Source of the DNA: an uncultured Porphyromonadaceae bacterium | Lineage (GTDB): Bacteria > Bacteroidota > Bacteroidia > Bacteroidales > Muribaculaceae | Assembly: GCA_947175695.1 (NCBI GenBank) | Contig: CAMWNT010000007.1 | Span: 1-40,847 of the forward strand | Length of the DNA stretch: 40,847 bases | Direction of reading: 5' to 3' | Shown here: in pieces, positions 8,429 to 17,901 of the stretch | Layout of the letters: every line of letters starts with the position of its first letter | Position numbering within the stretch: the first letter of the stretch is position 1 | The notes under the pieces: model-generated | The model's database searches: none | What the model saw: the letters and a program-made list of their open reading frames with translations, nothing else | What the model was told of the DNA's origin: nothing | Position numbers and translations under genes: made by a program

Positions 8429-8490
8429 CTTTGAGTGAAATCCTCTTTGAGTGAATGAAAATTGTACTTAATCCGTTTCAACGGCGTTGT

Positions 8491-9132
8491 TTATTCGGCT
8501 GTGCGCCAGCTTTCGTCGGAGGGATTGGCCATGAAGAGTTTGAGACGCTTCTCATCGGCCAGACGGATATAACCCTCTTCGACAGCCACCTTGACGAGGG
8601 TGTCGAAGTTGGAGAGGGAGTGATTTTCGACTCCGGCAGCGGCGAGGCGTTCGAGTCCTTTTTTCATGCCGTAGGTGAAGATGCTGACTACGCCGAGCAC
8701 TTCGGCGCCGCTTTCACGCAGAGCCTCGACGACATCGATGCAGCTGCCGCCGGTGGAGATAAGATCTTCGATCACCACAACTTTCTGTCCTTTTTCAAGT
8801 CGGCCTTCGATGCGGTTGCCACGGCCATGGTCTTTGGCGCTGCCTCTGACATAGCCCATCGGCATGCCGAGAATATGAGCGGCGATTGCGGCGTGGGCGA
8901 TGCCGGCGGTCGATGTGCCCATCAGCACTTCCGCTTCGGGATAGAGCGATTTGACGGCGTCGGCGATAGCGTTTTCAACGACATTGCGAGCCTCGGGAGC
9001 TGTCAGGATCAGGCGATTGTCGCAATAGATCGGACTTTTGATGCCGCTGGCCCATGTGAAAGGCTCGTCGGGGCGAAGGAATACGGCCTTGATTCGGAGG
9101 AGTTCGGCTGCTACTTTTTCTGCTGTGTTCAT
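8491..9132 (-). CDS. pyrE: Orotate phosphoribosyltransferase
   Basis: MNTAEKVAAELLRIKAVFLRP..., PRPP motif VVVIEDLISTGGS; start trimmed to the MNTAEK Met. Confidence 0.95.
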   Translation of the reverse strand: MNTAEKVAAELLRIKAVFLRPDEPFTWASGIKSPIYCDNRLILTAPEARNVVENAIADAVKSLYPEAEVLMGTSTAGIAHAAIAAHILGMPMGYVRGSAKDHGRGNRIEGRLEKGQKVVVIEDLISTGGSCIDVVEALRESGAEVLGVVSIFTYGMKKGLERLAAAGVENHSLSNFDTLVKVAVEEGYIRLADEKRLKLFMANPSDESWRTAE

Positions 9133-9175
9133 TTCTTGATGAAGTATGTGGAGGAGTTTTTTGTATTTTAGAAAA

Positions 9176-9205
9176 ATGCATAATGCACAATGCATAATGC
9201 ATAAT
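9176..9205. repeat. 7-bp tandem repeat ATGCATA x4 (one ATGCACA) plus AT
   Basis: Units 9176, 9183, 9190, 9197 in the pyrF-pyrE spacer. Confidence 0.9.
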
Positions 9206-9232
9206 ACTCTTAGGGAATTTTTAGCTTTTATC

Positions 9233-9937
9233 TCAGCCTACAAATTCCGCGACGCAGCGGCGCCATGCGGCGACAGGGTCGTCGGCTGCCGTGATCGGGC
9301 GACCGACGACGATAAAGTCGCTGCCGATCTCGCGGGCACGCTCGGGAGTCGTGATGCGCTTCTGGTCGTCGGCGGCCGAGTCGGCAAAGCGGATGCCGGG
9401 AGTGACGGTCAGGAAGTTCTCGCCACACGCTTTCTTGACCAGTCCGGCCTCAAGCGGAGAGCAGACGACGCCGTCCAATCCGGCCTCGGCCGCGTTCATC
9501 GCATAGCGGGCGATGCAGTCGTTGATCGAGCCTCCGATGAGCAGCTGGTCGTTCATGGCCTGCTGGGAGGTGGAGGTCAGCTGTGTGACGGCGATCAGCA
9601 GGGGGCGTGTGCCATCTTCGCGGGTGAGCCCTTCGAGAGCGGCGGCCATCATCTCTTTTGTGCCTGCGGCATGGACATTGACCATGTCGACGTCGAAAGC
9701 CGAAAGCACACGCATCGCCTTTTTGACAGTGTTCGGTATGTCGTGAAGCTTCAGATCGAGGAAAATCTTATGGCCGCGGCGTTTGAGCTCGGCCACGATA
9801 GCCGGTCCGGCGGCGTAGTAAAGTTCCATACCGATTTTGACAAACGGCTTGCGGCTTTCGCCGGCGAATTTATCAAGAAAAGCGAGCGTAGCCTCAGCCG
9901 AGGAGAAGTCGCACGCGATGATCACATCTCTTTCCAT
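9233..9937 (-). CDS. pyrF: Orotidine 5'-phosphate decarboxylase
   Basis: VIIACDFSS, FLDLKLHDIPNTV, TPGIRFADSAADDQKR. Confidence 0.95.
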   Translation of the reverse strand: MERDVIIACDFSSAEATLAFLDKFAGESRKPFVKIGMELYYAAGPAIVAELKRRGHKIFLDLKLHDIPNTVKKAMRVLSAFDVDMVNVHAAGTKEMMAAALEGLTREDGTRPLLIAVTQLTSTSQQAMNDQLLIGGSINDCIARYAMNAAEAGLDGVVCSPLEAGLVKKACGENFLTVTPGIRFADSAADDQKRITTPERAREIGSDFIVVGRPITAADDPVAAWRRCVAEFVG

Positions 9938-10001
9938 TGGGTCAATATATATTGTTGCTTGTTGTTGCTAATTTCTATTTTCGATTTCCTGTTTTCTATT
10001 T

Positions 10002-10928
10002 TCATTTCCCATGCGCCGCGCCGATGATTTCGCTGAGCGATGAAATGCCGAGACGTTCCATCTCGGCCGGGAGGGCTTCGATGATGCGCGGGCACGCGTA
10101 GGGATCGCGGAGGTTGGCGGCGCCGACCTGCACGGCCGTAGCGCCGGCCATCATCATTTCGATCACGTCGCGGGCCGTCGACACGCCGCCGCATCCCATC
10201 ACCGGGATGCCGCAGGCCTGAGCCACCTGCCATACCATTCTGACGGCCACCGGGAATATCGCCGGGCCGGAGAAACCGCCCATGACGTTGGCCACGATCG
10301 CCCGGCGTGTGCGGATGTCGATGCGCATGCCGAGCAGCGTATTGATCAAGCAGATGCCGTCGGCTCCGGCCTCTTCGGCCGCGCGGGCGATAGCCACTAT
10401 GTCGGTCACATTAGGCGAGAGCTTGACAAAAAGCGGCTTCTTTGCGACGGCTTTGACGGCGCGGGTCACTTCGGCCACACTTTCACACTGGGTGCCAAAC
10501 GACATGCCGCCACCATGGACATTCGGGCAGCTGACGTTGAGTTCGATAATGTCAACCTGCGGCGCCGCGTCGGCCTTCGCGCAGCATTCCACATACTCGT
10601 CGATCGAAAAGCCGGAGATATTGGCGATGATCGGCCGGCTGTAGACTTCGCGCAGCTTCGGGAGCTCTTGCGCCACTACGGCGTCGATGCCGGGATTCTG
10701 CAGGCCGACGCTATTGATCATTCCGGCCTCGCACTCCGCCACACGCGGCAACGGATTGCCGGCGCGCGGTTCGCGGGTCGTGCCTTTTATACTGATTGCG
10801 CCAAGGCAGTTGATATCGTAATATTCCGACATGACATAGCCGAATCCAAAACATCCCGAAGCCGGAACGACCGGATTCTGAAGCTTCACGCCACACAGAC
10901 TGACCGAAAGGTCTTTATCTTTTTCCAT
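10002..10928 (-). CDS. pyrD: Dihydroorotate dehydrogenase, class 1B catalytic subunit
   Basis: IIELNVSCPNVHGGGMSFG, VKLSPNVTDI, GCGGVSTARDVIEMMMAGATAVQVG. Confidence 0.95.
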   Translation of the reverse strand: MEKDKDLSVSLCGVKLQNPVVPASGCFGFGYVMSEYYDINCLGAISIKGTTREPRAGNPLPRVAECEAGMINSVGLQNPGIDAVVAQELPKLREVYSRPIIANISGFSIDEYVECCAKADAAPQVDIIELNVSCPNVHGGGMSFGTQCESVAEVTRAVKAVAKKPLFVKLSPNVTDIVAIARAAEEAGADGICLINTLLGMRIDIRTRRAIVANVMGGFSGPAIFPVAVRMVWQVAQACGIPVMGCGGVSTARDVIEMMMAGATAVQVGAANLRDPYACPRIIEALPAEMERLGISSLSEIIGAAHGK

Positions 10929-10947
10929 AATATTTCTCCTACTTTGG

Positions 10948-11730
10948 CTATTTCCATATTAAATCTTCCGAGCGGAACACGGGTCCCGCTTTGCATATCC
11001 CCTTGAGTCCGGAGCGGGTCGCGATGCAGCAGCACATGCATATGCCGAAGCCGCATGCCATTCGCTCGTCGAGACTGAGCTGGCCGCGTTCGGGGAGCAT
11101 TGTGCCGAGCGCCCGCATCATGGGATAAGGGCCGCATGCCGCATAGGCGCTGAATGAGGCTGCGTCTTTGACGGCGTCGACGTCGGTCACAAATCCTTTG
11201 ACGCCGCATTCGCCGTTGGCTGTGGCGACATACACTTCGTCGGTCACTTCACGGAATTGATCGACAAACACCACATCGGCTCCTTTGTTGAAACCGAGCA
11301 CTACCGTCGGCTTTCTTCCCGCCGCCACGATCGCCTTGGCAAGCCAATAAAGCGGCGCGATGCCTATGCCGCCGCCGATGAGCAGCGGGCGCTCGCCGAG
11401 CGCATTGACATCGAATCCATTGCCGAGCGGAGCGAGCATGTTGACGCTGCGGCCGGGTTGCCACGCGCTCATGGCCGCCGTTCCTTCGCCGACCACATCA
11501 TAGAGGAGTGTCAGACGCCCGTCGGACGTCCAGTCGCAGACAGAGATCGGACGGCGAAGAAACTTGCCCTCCACTTCGATATTCACGTATTGTCCCGGGC
11601 GTGCGATAAGGTCGGCGGGAGCGTCGGCCGGAGCCTGCAGCTCCATCAGCCATGTCTTCTCGGCCAGCCGCTCGTTGCGCACCAGGGTAAAGTCGTACTC
11701 AAGTTGCTTTCTCATCATTTTGTTTGTCAT
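10948..11730 (-). CDS. pyrK: Dihydroorotate dehydrogenase electron transfer subunit
   Basis: RPGQYVNIEV, RRPISVCD, LLIGGGIGIAPLYWLAK, MACGFGICMCCC. Confidence 0.93.
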   Translation of the reverse strand: MTNKMMRKQLEYDFTLVRNERLAEKTWLMELQAPADAPADLIARPGQYVNIEVEGKFLRRPISVCDWTSDGRLTLLYDVVGEGTAAMSAWQPGRSVNMLAPLGNGFDVNALGERPLLIGGGIGIAPLYWLAKAIVAAGRKPTVVLGFNKGADVVFVDQFREVTDEVYVATANGECGVKGFVTDVDAVKDAASFSAYAACGPYPMMRALGTMLPERGQLSLDERMACGFGICMCCCIATRSGLKGICKAGPVFRSEDLIWK

Positions 11731-11823
11731 TGTCGCTATCGCTATTTATCCCACAATCCATCATCCATGCTCCCCTATAATATCTAACAACAGGCCGACC
11801 GTCGGCGCCACTGCTGAAATGTT

Positions 11824-11856
11824 ATAAACGGTTTAATTTTAACCTGATTTAATATA
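11824..11856. repeat. Degenerate third copy of the dispersed inverted-repeat arm
   Basis: ataaacggtttaattttaacctgatttaat matches 25/30 to agaaacggtttaaatttaacacgattaaat (26419 region). Confidence 0.5.
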
Positions 11857-11937
11857 ACCCGTCATTAGCTCGCGGTGTCTGTCAGAGACCGTCACCCGGC
11901 ATCCGCATGTCATAGACAGTCGCTCCGTGTCGCTCAC

Positions 11938-13227
11938 TCAGACGCCGCTGACGATCGTGAAGCAGGGCCAGCCGGTCAGCGTCATTCCTTCGAAGGGGGT
12001 GGCTCTCCCCTTCCCTTTGAAGCGGGCGGGATCGACTTTGCGCGTAGAGTTGAGATCGACCACTGTCAGCATCGCGGGGTCGCCCTCGGCGATGCCGCCG
12101 CTTTCGAAGCCCTTGAGTCCGAGCAGCCGGCGCGGAGCAAGCGACATGAGTTCGACAAGACGCGCCATGTCTATGCGCCCCTCTTTGACAAGACGCGTAT
12201 ATGAGGCGGCAAATGAAGTCTCCAGGCCGACGACTCCCATCGCGCTATGCTCAAGATCTTTCGATTTCTCGGAGTCGGCATGCGGGGCGTGGTCGGTGGC
12301 GATGGCGTCGATTGTGCCGTCGGCGATTCCCCTCAGGAGCTCGCGGCGGTCGTATTCGCTGCGCAAGGGGGGATTCATTTTCCAGCGACCTGTGTTTTCA
12401 AGGTCGGCGTCGGTAAACCATAAGTAGTGGGGCGCGGTCTCGCATGTGACGCTGAGTCCGCGGCGCTTGGCGTCGCGCACGAGCTGCACACCCTCGGCTG
12501 TCGAAATATGGCAGATATGGAGGCGGACGCCGGTGGCTTCGGCAAGCTCAATGTCGCGCTCGATCTCTTTCCATTCGCTTTCGGAGCATATTCCGCGATG
12601 GTTGTTGAAGCGGGCGTAGTGGCCGTCGTGGATATATCCGCCTCGCAGGAGGGAATTGACCTCGCAATGAGCGGCAAGCATCTTCCCGGTGGCGGCGATC
12701 CGCTTCATTGCGGCGCGCATGACGTCGGCCGACTGCACTCCGGATCCGTCGTCGGAGAATCCGGCCACATCGGCGCTCATTGCGTCGTAGTCGGCGAGAG
12801 TCTCTTCGCCGATTCGATTGCGTGTGATTGTGGCGTAAGGGAGGATCTGGACATCATGCTGCGCCCGGATGGCGTCGAGCTGACGGCGGAGATTCTCGGG
12901 AGTGTCGGGCGCCGGATTGAGGTTGGGCATGGTGCAGACTGTGGTGAAGCCGCCGGCGCGGGCAGCCGCCGCTCCTCCGGCGATAGTCTCTTTATATTCG
13001 AAGCCGGGCTCGCGGAAGTGTACATGCAGATCGGTCAGCCCCGGAAGCACGGTGAGCCCGTCGGCGTCGATGATTCGCAAATCTTCGCCGCCGGCGATTG
13101 CCTCGGCTTCTTCGGGCAGTATGGCGTCGGCGACACGAACCACAACGCCATCGGCCACAAGCAGATCCTTGCGTGCCATGATGCCGCCGCTGACGAAGAC
13201 ATCACCCCCTTTGATCAATAGTTTCAT
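11938..13227 (-). CDS. pyrC: Dihydroorotase
   Basis: GLTDLHVHFREPGFEYKETI, ATDHAPHADSEK; start trimmed to MKLLIKGGDVFV. Confidence 0.95.
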   Translation of the reverse strand: MKLLIKGGDVFVSGGIMARKDLLVADGVVVRVADAILPEEAEAIAGGEDLRIIDADGLTVLPGLTDLHVHFREPGFEYKETIAGGAAAARAGGFTTVCTMPNLNPAPDTPENLRRQLDAIRAQHDVQILPYATITRNRIGEETLADYDAMSADVAGFSDDGSGVQSADVMRAAMKRIAATGKMLAAHCEVNSLLRGGYIHDGHYARFNNHRGICSESEWKEIERDIELAEATGVRLHICHISTAEGVQLVRDAKRRGLSVTCETAPHYLWFTDADLENTGRWKMNPPLRSEYDRRELLRGIADGTIDAIATDHAPHADSEKSKDLEHSAMGVVGLETSFAASYTRLVKEGRIDMARLVELMSLAPRRLLGLKGFESGGIAEGDPAMLTVVDLNSTRKVDPARFKGKGRATPFEGMTLTGWPCFTIVSGV

Positions 13228-13267
13228 AAATCGTCGTTGTTGTTGCGCAATGGTCATTCCGATTTCA

Positions 13268-13477
13268 TCATTGGCGGATTGAAAAAAGAGGCCCCTTCCC
13301 TTCGCGGGAAGTAGCCTCTAAAATCAATTCATTACAATGATGTCTGTTAGTCTCGAAGTATAGACTATATGATATTTCGGTACGATCATTACTTTCCTTA
13401 ATTACCGGAATTAATCCCCGCATGACGGATGATCCGGCCTGATCGGATCGCGGGCGCCATGACCCCGGGGATCTCAT
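13268..13477 (-). other. Candidate leader ORF (69 codons) crossing the pyrC leader terminator
   Basis: ATG just downstream of the promoter at 13485-13515; ORF reads through the hairpin 13287-13319 and stops 40 nt before the pyrC Met at 13227. Confidence 0.35.
13281..13319 (-). terminator. Leader terminator/attenuator candidate of the pyr cluster
   Basis: Minus strand AGAGGC-ta-CTTCCC-gcgaa-GGGAAG-gg-GCCTCT-TTTTT, about 55 nt before the pyrC start. Confidence 0.75.
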
Positions 13478-13484
13478 TCCACTG

Positions 13485-13515
13485 CAAATATAGACTTTAT
13501 TTTTTTAATTTCCAA
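13485..13515 (-). promoter_or_regulatory. Bacteroidetes-type promoter (-33 TTG, 20-nt spacer, -7 TATATTTG)
   Basis: Minus strand TTG-GAAATTAAAAAAATAAAGTC-TATATTTG. Confidence 0.75.
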
Positions 13516-13613
13516 GATTTTTTTGATTTTTTTATCATCAACCGGTGTTTCTTCTGCTCCGACATTATTATTTATCCCGAATATTCTCGATTTGATGCCT
13601 TTCGGAATGCAGG

Positions 13614-14423
13614 TCATTGAGTCGGGCGGCAGGCCAGCTCCCAGAAGGCTACAGCCGAGGCTGCGGCCACATTGAGCGAGTCGACGCAGTGCGACATCGG
13701 AATGCGAGCCACATAGTCGGCGCCGACTATGACGCCGTCGGCGAGGCCGTCGCCTTCGGTGCCCATCACGATGGCGAGTTTCGGCTCGGCGCGGAGCGTG
13801 TCGCTCTGCAGGGGAATGCTGTCGTGACGAAGCGCCATTGCGAGCGTCTTAAATCCGCATTCTTTAAGCACATCGAAGCTCTCGATCTCGGCCCATGGCA
13901 CAAGAAACACCGATCCCATAGAGACGCGTATCGCCCTCCGGCAATATGGATCGCAACAACCGCCGGCGAGCAACACTGCATCGATTCCAAGGGCCGCCGC
14001 GCTCCGGAATATCGCTCCGATATTCGTAGAGTCGCACACTCCGTCGAGCACACATACGCGCCGGGCGTCGCGTATTATTTCGGCGGCATCGCGCGGCGCC
14101 GGGCGCCGCATGGCGGAGAGCACGCCACGCGTCAATGTGTAGCCGGTCAGCGATGCCAGTGTGTCGCGTTCGGCCGTAAATATGTCAATGTCATCGCCAG
14201 CCATGGCGATCACGTCGCGCGCGTCGCCATCGATATGACGCCGCTCGCATAGTAGCGAGAGTGGGGTCAGACCGGATTCGAGCGCCACGCGGATCACTTT
14301 GGGGCTCTCCACTATAATGCGTGCAGCCTCCGGACGCAGCCGACTGCGCAACTGCGCTTCCGTCAGTCGCGAATAATCCTTCACCCGCTCATCGGCGATA
14401 TTTTCGACCTCTATTATATTCAT
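13614..14423 (-). CDS. TrmH/SpoU-family RNA methyltransferase
   Basis: VCVLDGVCDSTNIGAIFRSAAALGIDAVLL, IVMGTEGDGL, IPMSHCVDSLNVAAASAV. Confidence 0.93.
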   Translation of the reverse strand: MNIIEVENIADERVKDYSRLTEAQLRSRLRPEAARIIVESPKVIRVALESGLTPLSLLCERRHIDGDARDVIAMAGDDIDIFTAERDTLASLTGYTLTRGVLSAMRRPAPRDAAEIIRDARRVCVLDGVCDSTNIGAIFRSAAALGIDAVLLAGGCCDPYCRRAIRVSMGSVFLVPWAEIESFDVLKECGFKTLAMALRHDSIPLQSDTLRAEPKLAIVMGTEGDGLADGVIVGADYVARIPMSHCVDSLNVAAASAVAFWELACRPTQ

Positions 14424-14713
14424 TATCTTTTATTAATATTTTTTATGAGTCGGCAATCCGGCGAGCCGAATATGGCAGAAACGGCTTTACGCAGGTAGCC
14501 CCCAACTCCTATATATATACGCCTGACAACGCATACAACTCGGCGCAAATACGGCCAATTCGCTACAAAATTACGAAAAATCCCCCGTATTTATGAAATC
14601 GATGATAGCAATTCGCGATTTTGCATTGCTAAATCAAAACCCAGACCAAGCGTTAAAAACCCAAAATGAATGTTATAAGAATATGCTCTACAACATATTT
14701 TCAACCGAAAAAT

Positions 14714-14744
14714 TTGGCTACAATTAAACTTTTTAGTAATTTTG
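14714..14744 (+). promoter_or_regulatory. Bacteroidetes-type promoter
   Basis: TTG (14714) - 20 nt - TAATTTTG (14737-14744). Confidence 0.65.
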
Positions 14745-15237
14745 CAATCGAACAAATCAGATAATACAGTGTTATATAATCGGTTCACCTGAAAGCAGCG
14801 CCTATTCATCTTTCGGGATTTTCGTCAAAGCAAAGCTAATTTTCGTTCGCTTCAAATCCGCCTCGCTTAATTGCCCGGCGACGATAATCTCCGGCCAAAA
14901 AGATGTCTTTTCCATTCCCTTCCCGGAGGGAGCGCCCGGAAGGCCGACGCGATCAGCATTCGCAGAATGCCCGCGGCTACGGCACGACCCATTAGGACTC
15001 CCTTCATTAACTTTCAGGCCGACCCCGGCGATTGCACTCCGCGCCTCGCGCAATGCTGTCCCGGCCAGTTTTTCAATCTTAAAATTCTTTTTAAATTTTC
15101 ATTCCCACAGGCGCGATCGAAGGGAATGACACACTCCGGCCGCCGGCCGCGCTTGCCAAAGCCTACGCTCCGGCCCTGCGCTTCGACAGAGCGATTCTGC
15201 TCCGGGTGTGCCCGTCATTTCGGGAATGACTTGCGTT

Positions 15238-15729
15238 ATGAAAAAGTTAATTATCGTCATCATGATGGCAATCGCATCGATCTCCGGATGCTTCGCCGCC
15301 AATAACAACGATGCTAACTATTCCGCCACAGATTTCGAACAGGCTGTGGCCTTGATCAAGAAATATGAGACACTCCATTCTCCCGCCCATTGGCCGCTGA
15401 TCGGCTACGGTCATAAAGTGCAACCGGGCGAAAAATACAAGCGCGGCACCCGCCTCAGCGAATCGCAGGCCGACGCCCTCTTGAGAAAGGACCTCAAGAA
15501 ACTCGTAGACTATTATAAATCATACGGCAAGGATTCGCTCCTGCTCGGCGTGTTGGCATATAATGTCGGCCCGGGAAGAGTCGACAAGTCTACAGTCCTT
15601 TCACTCCTTAAAAAAGGCAATCGAAATATCCGCGACGCATTTGAGGCAATGTGTCGCTATAAAGGAAAAATCCATAAGCGAATCAAAGCGCGACGCGTCG
15701 AAGAATACAAGGCGCTATTCCGCCACTGA
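15238..15729 (+). CDS. Phage-type lysozyme-like (GH24) putative lipoprotein
   Basis: MKKLIIVIMMAIASISGC lipobox, LIKKYETLHSPAHWPLIGYGH, LLGVLAYNVGPGRVDKSTVLSLL. Confidence 0.85.
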   Translation: MKKLIIVIMMAIASISGCFAANNNDANYSATDFEQAVALIKKYETLHSPAHWPLIGYGHKVQPGEKYKRGTRLSESQADALLRKDLKKLVDYYKSYGKDSLLLGVLAYNVGPGRVDKSTVLSLLKKGNRNIRDAFEAMCRYKGKIHKRIKARRVEEYKALFRH

Positions 15730-15760
15730 CCCCGACGTCGTGATCACGACAGAAAATATA

Positions 15761-15811
15761 ATGCTCCATCCCGCCGAAAACCTTATCTCGCGGAATGGAG
15801 CATCCTTTTTT
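15761..15811 (+). terminator. Intrinsic terminator after the lysozyme gene
   Basis: ATGCTCCAT-c-CCGC ... GCGG-a-ATGGAGCAT-cc-TTTTTT. Confidence 0.85.
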
Positions 15812-15897
15812 CAAAATTCCTACAATCAATCCGACCGGAATCCCCGCCATGATGAGTGAGTCAGGAGTGCGCTCCGACATTTTTCGAGAATATTTTT

Positions 15898-15928
15898 TTG
15901 CAAAATAGGCGGGATAATCTTATCTTTG
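15898..15928 (+). promoter_or_regulatory. Bacteroidetes-type promoter upstream of the fur-family gene
   Basis: TTG (15898-15900) - 20 nt - TATCTTTG (15921-15928). Confidence 0.8.
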
Positions 15929-15993
15929 TGATTGATTTCGGCAGCCAACGGCGCTTACACGCCCCCAAGGCAATTATCAATACCGATTTCGTA

Positions 15994-16452
15994 ATGACTT
16001 TTATGCCCGACAAGAACTCTGAATTAAAGTCGCTGACCGCTCAGCTCACCGACTTCCTCCAGCGACGCCACCTGCGCAAAACCCCCGAACGCTACGCCAT
16101 CCTCACCAAGGCCGTGGAGCTATCGGCGCATTTCGACGTCGACCAGCTCTATAACGCCCTCGAAGCGGAAGGCTATCACGTCAGCCGGGCCACTGTCTAC
16201 AACACTCTTGAGCTCCTATGCGAAGCCGGCATACTCAACCGCCATCTCTTCGCCCCCAACCAGGCGCGTTATGAAGTGGCACGCGGTAGCCATCTTCATC
16301 TCATCTGCCGGCGTTGCGGCGCGATCCGGGAAATCGACGACTCCTCGCTGACCGAGCGGCTCCTCACTCAAGACTATCCCGGATTCAGCCCCGAATACTC
16401 CTCCTCAAGCGTCTACGGACTCTGCGACACATGCCGCAGCAAAGAAAAATAA
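15994..16452 (+). CDS. Fur-family transcriptional regulator
   Basis: LRKTPERYAILTKAVELSAHFDVDQLYNALEAEGYHVSRATVYNTLELLCEAGI; CRRCG / CDTCRS; start trimmed below the promoter. Confidence 0.9.
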   Translation: MTFMPDKNSELKSLTAQLTDFLQRRHLRKTPERYAILTKAVELSAHFDVDQLYNALEAEGYHVSRATVYNTLELLCEAGILNRHLFAPNQARYEVARGSHLHLICRRCGAIREIDDSSLTERLLTQDYPGFSPEYSSSSVYGLCDTCRSKEK

Positions 16453-16488
16453 TAATACCTTAACTAACACATAATCTTAAAGCTAACC

Positions 16489-17733
16489 ATGGCAACTGTC
16501 AAACCTTTCAAGGGCGTCCGCCCTCCCAAACACCTCGTCGAGCAGGTCGCTTCCCGACCCTATGATGTGCTCAATTCCGAAGAAGCCCGCGCTGAAGCCG
16601 AGGGCAACGAAAAATCGCTCTATCACATCATCAAGCCTGAAATCGATTTCGAACCGGGCACCGACGAACACGATCCCCGCGTCTACGACCGCGCTGTTGA
16701 GAATTTCCATAATTTCCAGCGTCAGGGATGGCTCGTAGAGGATGACAAGGAAAAATACTACATCTACGCCCAGACAATGGACGGCCGAACCCAATACGGC
16801 TTCGTTGTGGCCGCTTGGGTCAACGACTATATGGAGGGCCGCATCAAAAAGCATGAACTCACCCGCCGCGACAAGGAGGAAGACCGCATGAAGCATGTGC
16901 GCGTCAACAACGCCAACATCGAGCCGGTGTTTTTCGCTTTCCCCGACAACCCCGCCCTCGAAGAAATCATCCGCACTGTGACAGCCTCCGCTCCGGAGTA
17001 TGACTTCGTAGCTCCCGACGGCTTCGGCCACACTCTTTGGGTGATCGACGACGAGGGCATGATCGCAGCCATAACCGAGGAGTTTGCCAAAATTCCCAAC
17101 CTCTATATCGCCGACGGCCATCACCGCTCGGCGGCCGCAGCACTCGTCGGCGCAGAAAAAGCCAACAACAACCCCAACCACCGCGGCGATGAGGAATACA
17201 ACTATTTCATGGCTGTAGCCTTCCCGGCGTCTCACCTCAAGATCATCGACTACAACCGCGTGGTCAAAGACCTCAACGGCCTCTCGGAAGAGGAATTCCT
17301 CAACCGACTGGCGCAGAATTTCGTTGTAGAGGATAAAGGCACGGATATCTATCATCCTGCCGGGCTCCACAACTTCGCCCTTTATCTCGGCGGCCGTTGG
17401 TATTCGCTGACCGCCAAGGAGGGCACATATAACGACACCGACCCGATCGGCGTGCTCGACGTCACCGTTTCCTCCGACCTCATCCTCCGCGACATCCTCG
17501 GCATCACCGACCTCCGCTCCGACAAACGCATCGACTTCGTCGGCGGCATCCGCGGACTCGAAGAGTTGCAGCGTCGCGTCGATTCCGGCGAGATGAAGAT
17601 GGCCCTCGCCCTCTATCCCGTCACAATGGATCAGCTGATCAATATCGCCGACACAGGCAATATCATGCCCCCGAAGACAACATGGTTCGAGCCCAAACTC
17701 CGTTCGGGACTCGTCATCCATAAACTCGACTGA
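16489..17733 (+). CDS. DUF1015 family protein
   Basis: VKPFKGVRPP, SRPYDVLNSEEARAEAEGNEKSLYHIIKPEI, YIADGHHRSAAA. Confidence 0.9.
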   Translation: MATVKPFKGVRPPKHLVEQVASRPYDVLNSEEARAEAEGNEKSLYHIIKPEIDFEPGTDEHDPRVYDRAVENFHNFQRQGWLVEDDKEKYYIYAQTMDGRTQYGFVVAAWVNDYMEGRIKKHELTRRDKEEDRMKHVRVNNANIEPVFFAFPDNPALEEIIRTVTASAPEYDFVAPDGFGHTLWVIDDEGMIAAITEEFAKIPNLYIADGHHRSAAAALVGAEKANNNPNHRGDEEYNYFMAVAFPASHLKIIDYNRVVKDLNGLSEEEFLNRLAQNFVVEDKGTDIYHPAGLHNFALYLGGRWYSLTAKEGTYNDTDPIGVLDVTVSSDLILRDILGITDLRSDKRIDFVGGIRGLEELQRRVDSGEMKMALALYPVTMDQLINIADTGNIMPPKTTWFEPKLRSGLVIHKLD

Positions 17734-17833
17734 TTCCAACTCCGGGCATCTTGCAAACATGCAGACTCGCCACGCCAAATCATCGCGCGCATATAACCCC
17801 GCAAACATATGCGCGCCGACGATACTGAAATTA

Positions 17834-17867
17834 CTTCCGGCGGCGATCCGATTATCGCCGCCGGAAG
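17834..17867. terminator. Perfect 14-bp hairpin after the DUF1015 gene
   Basis: cttccggcggcgat-ccgatt-atcgccgccggaag; no U-tract. Confidence 0.6.
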
Positions 17868-17901
17868 CTAATATGCATCCCCCTCACAAACGCCGCTACA
17901 T

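Noticed and set aside
14802-15053. 83-codon minus-strand ORF upstream of the lysozyme gene
   Set aside because: No recognisable domain; it overlaps the probable transcribed leader of the lysozyme gene and is better treated as noncoding for now.
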